Origin: Kiritimatiellia bacterium
Lineage (GTDB): Bacteria > Verrucomicrobiota > Kiritimatiellia > PWTM01
Length of the DNA stretch: 51,715 nt
Assembly: GCA_026417735.1 (NCBI GenBank)
Contig: JAOACR010000006.1
Span: 1 to 51,715, forward strand
Reading direction: 5' to 3'
Part shown: in pieces, positions 51,697 through 51,715 of the stretch
How positions within the stretch are numbered: the stretch's first letter is position 1
Layout of the letters: each line of letters begins with the position of its first letter
Position numbers and translations under genes: made by a program
Notes under the pieces: generated by a model
Database searches by the model: none
What the model was told of the DNA's origin: nothing
Seen by the model: only the letters and a program-made list of their open reading frames with translations

Positions 51697-51715
51697 CTGT
51701 CTCTTATACACATCT
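51697..51715. other. Untrimmed Tn5/Nextera mosaic-end adapter at the contig end
   Basis: The last 19 bases, CTGTCTCTTATACACATCT, are identical to the Tn5 mosaic end used in Nextera libraries. On the opposite strand it reads as the familiar spurious peptide start MCIRDR. It is not part of the genome, and any translation past 51696 is false. Confidence 0.97.

Noticed and set aside
1-51715. CRISPR arrays, insertion sequences, prophage genes or integrases
   Set aside because: No regularly spaced repeats, transposase or integrase motifs, or terminal repeats were seen on either strand; the only transposon-like sequence is the library adapter.

Overview
The window is a GC-rich, gene-dense, roughly 51.7 kb end fragment of a contig from a Gram-negative, probably anaerobic, polysaccharide-degrading bacterium. 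An outer membrane is implied by an autotransporter barrel, a TonB-dependent receptor, LpoB-type and other lipoproteins, and a lipid-A-type glycosyltransferase. Anaerobic life is implied by a class III ribonucleotide reductase, a ferredoxin/cupin pair and an FNR-type operator. The unusual 718-residue GreA (a form known in Chlamydiae), the MoxR/DUF58/BatA/vWA operon, the two rhamnosidase families and the TCCAATCATTGGA-type palindromes suggest the PVC superphylum, most likely Verrucomicrobiota/Kiritimatiellota. This placement is inference; there is no rRNA or tRNA in the window. The right edge ends in an intact 19-nt Tn5/Nextera mosaic end, so the last 19 bases are a library artefact.

Layout. 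1-1722 (minus): ECF sigma factor and its zinc-finger anti-sigma factor, which runs off the left edge. 2013-5288 (plus): GH78 alpha-L-rhamnosidase. 5301-5744 (minus): DCC-family thiol oxidoreductase. 5910-7559 (plus): autotransporter-barrel protein. 7748-20989 (minus): a six-gene operon, moxR - DUF58 - BatA/vWA - vWA/PA14 - giant coiled-coil membrane protein - alpha/alpha-toroid protein. Nearly every junction is a 1-4 nt overlap, and a good sigma70-like promoter lies upstream. 21231-24314 (plus): GH106-type rhamnosidase, diverging from moxR. 24458-25640 (plus): ferredoxin and cupin behind an FNR/CRP-like box. 25612-29479 (minus): nrdD - thioredoxin-like - nrdG behind NrdR-like boxes. 29735-32777 (plus): ArnT-type glycosyltransferase and a Tat-exported Gfo/Idh/MocA oxidoreductase. 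32778-33189 holds no gene. 33190-35145 (plus): a small repeat protein, an SGNH hydrolase and a TauE/SafE permease. 35175-40617 (minus): lpoB - COG3014 lipoprotein - GGQ release-factor-like - secreted beta-sandwich-like protein - DUF4091/GH123-like hydrolase. 40891-46165 (plus): long greA - gtrA - large unknown lipoprotein. 46247-51696 (plus): MFS transporter, unknown exported protein, a second DUF58, CorA and a truncated TonB-dependent receptor.

How the genes fit together. The two rhamnosidases, the DUF4091 hydrolase, SGNH esterase, Gfo/Idh oxidoreductase, MFS (hexuronate-type) transporter and TonB receptor fit degradation of a rhamnose- and uronate-containing, possibly esterified polysaccharide, although they are scattered rather than arranged as one locus. 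The nrdD/nrdG and ferredoxin/cupin blocks carry their own redox and dNTP regulatory sites. The most intriguing candidate system is the six-gene MoxR operon. It combines an AAA+ ATPase, two predicted vWA membrane proteins (one split by a PA14-like domain), a 1628-residue Ala/Arg/Glu-rich coiled-coil membrane protein and a toroid-fold exported protein.
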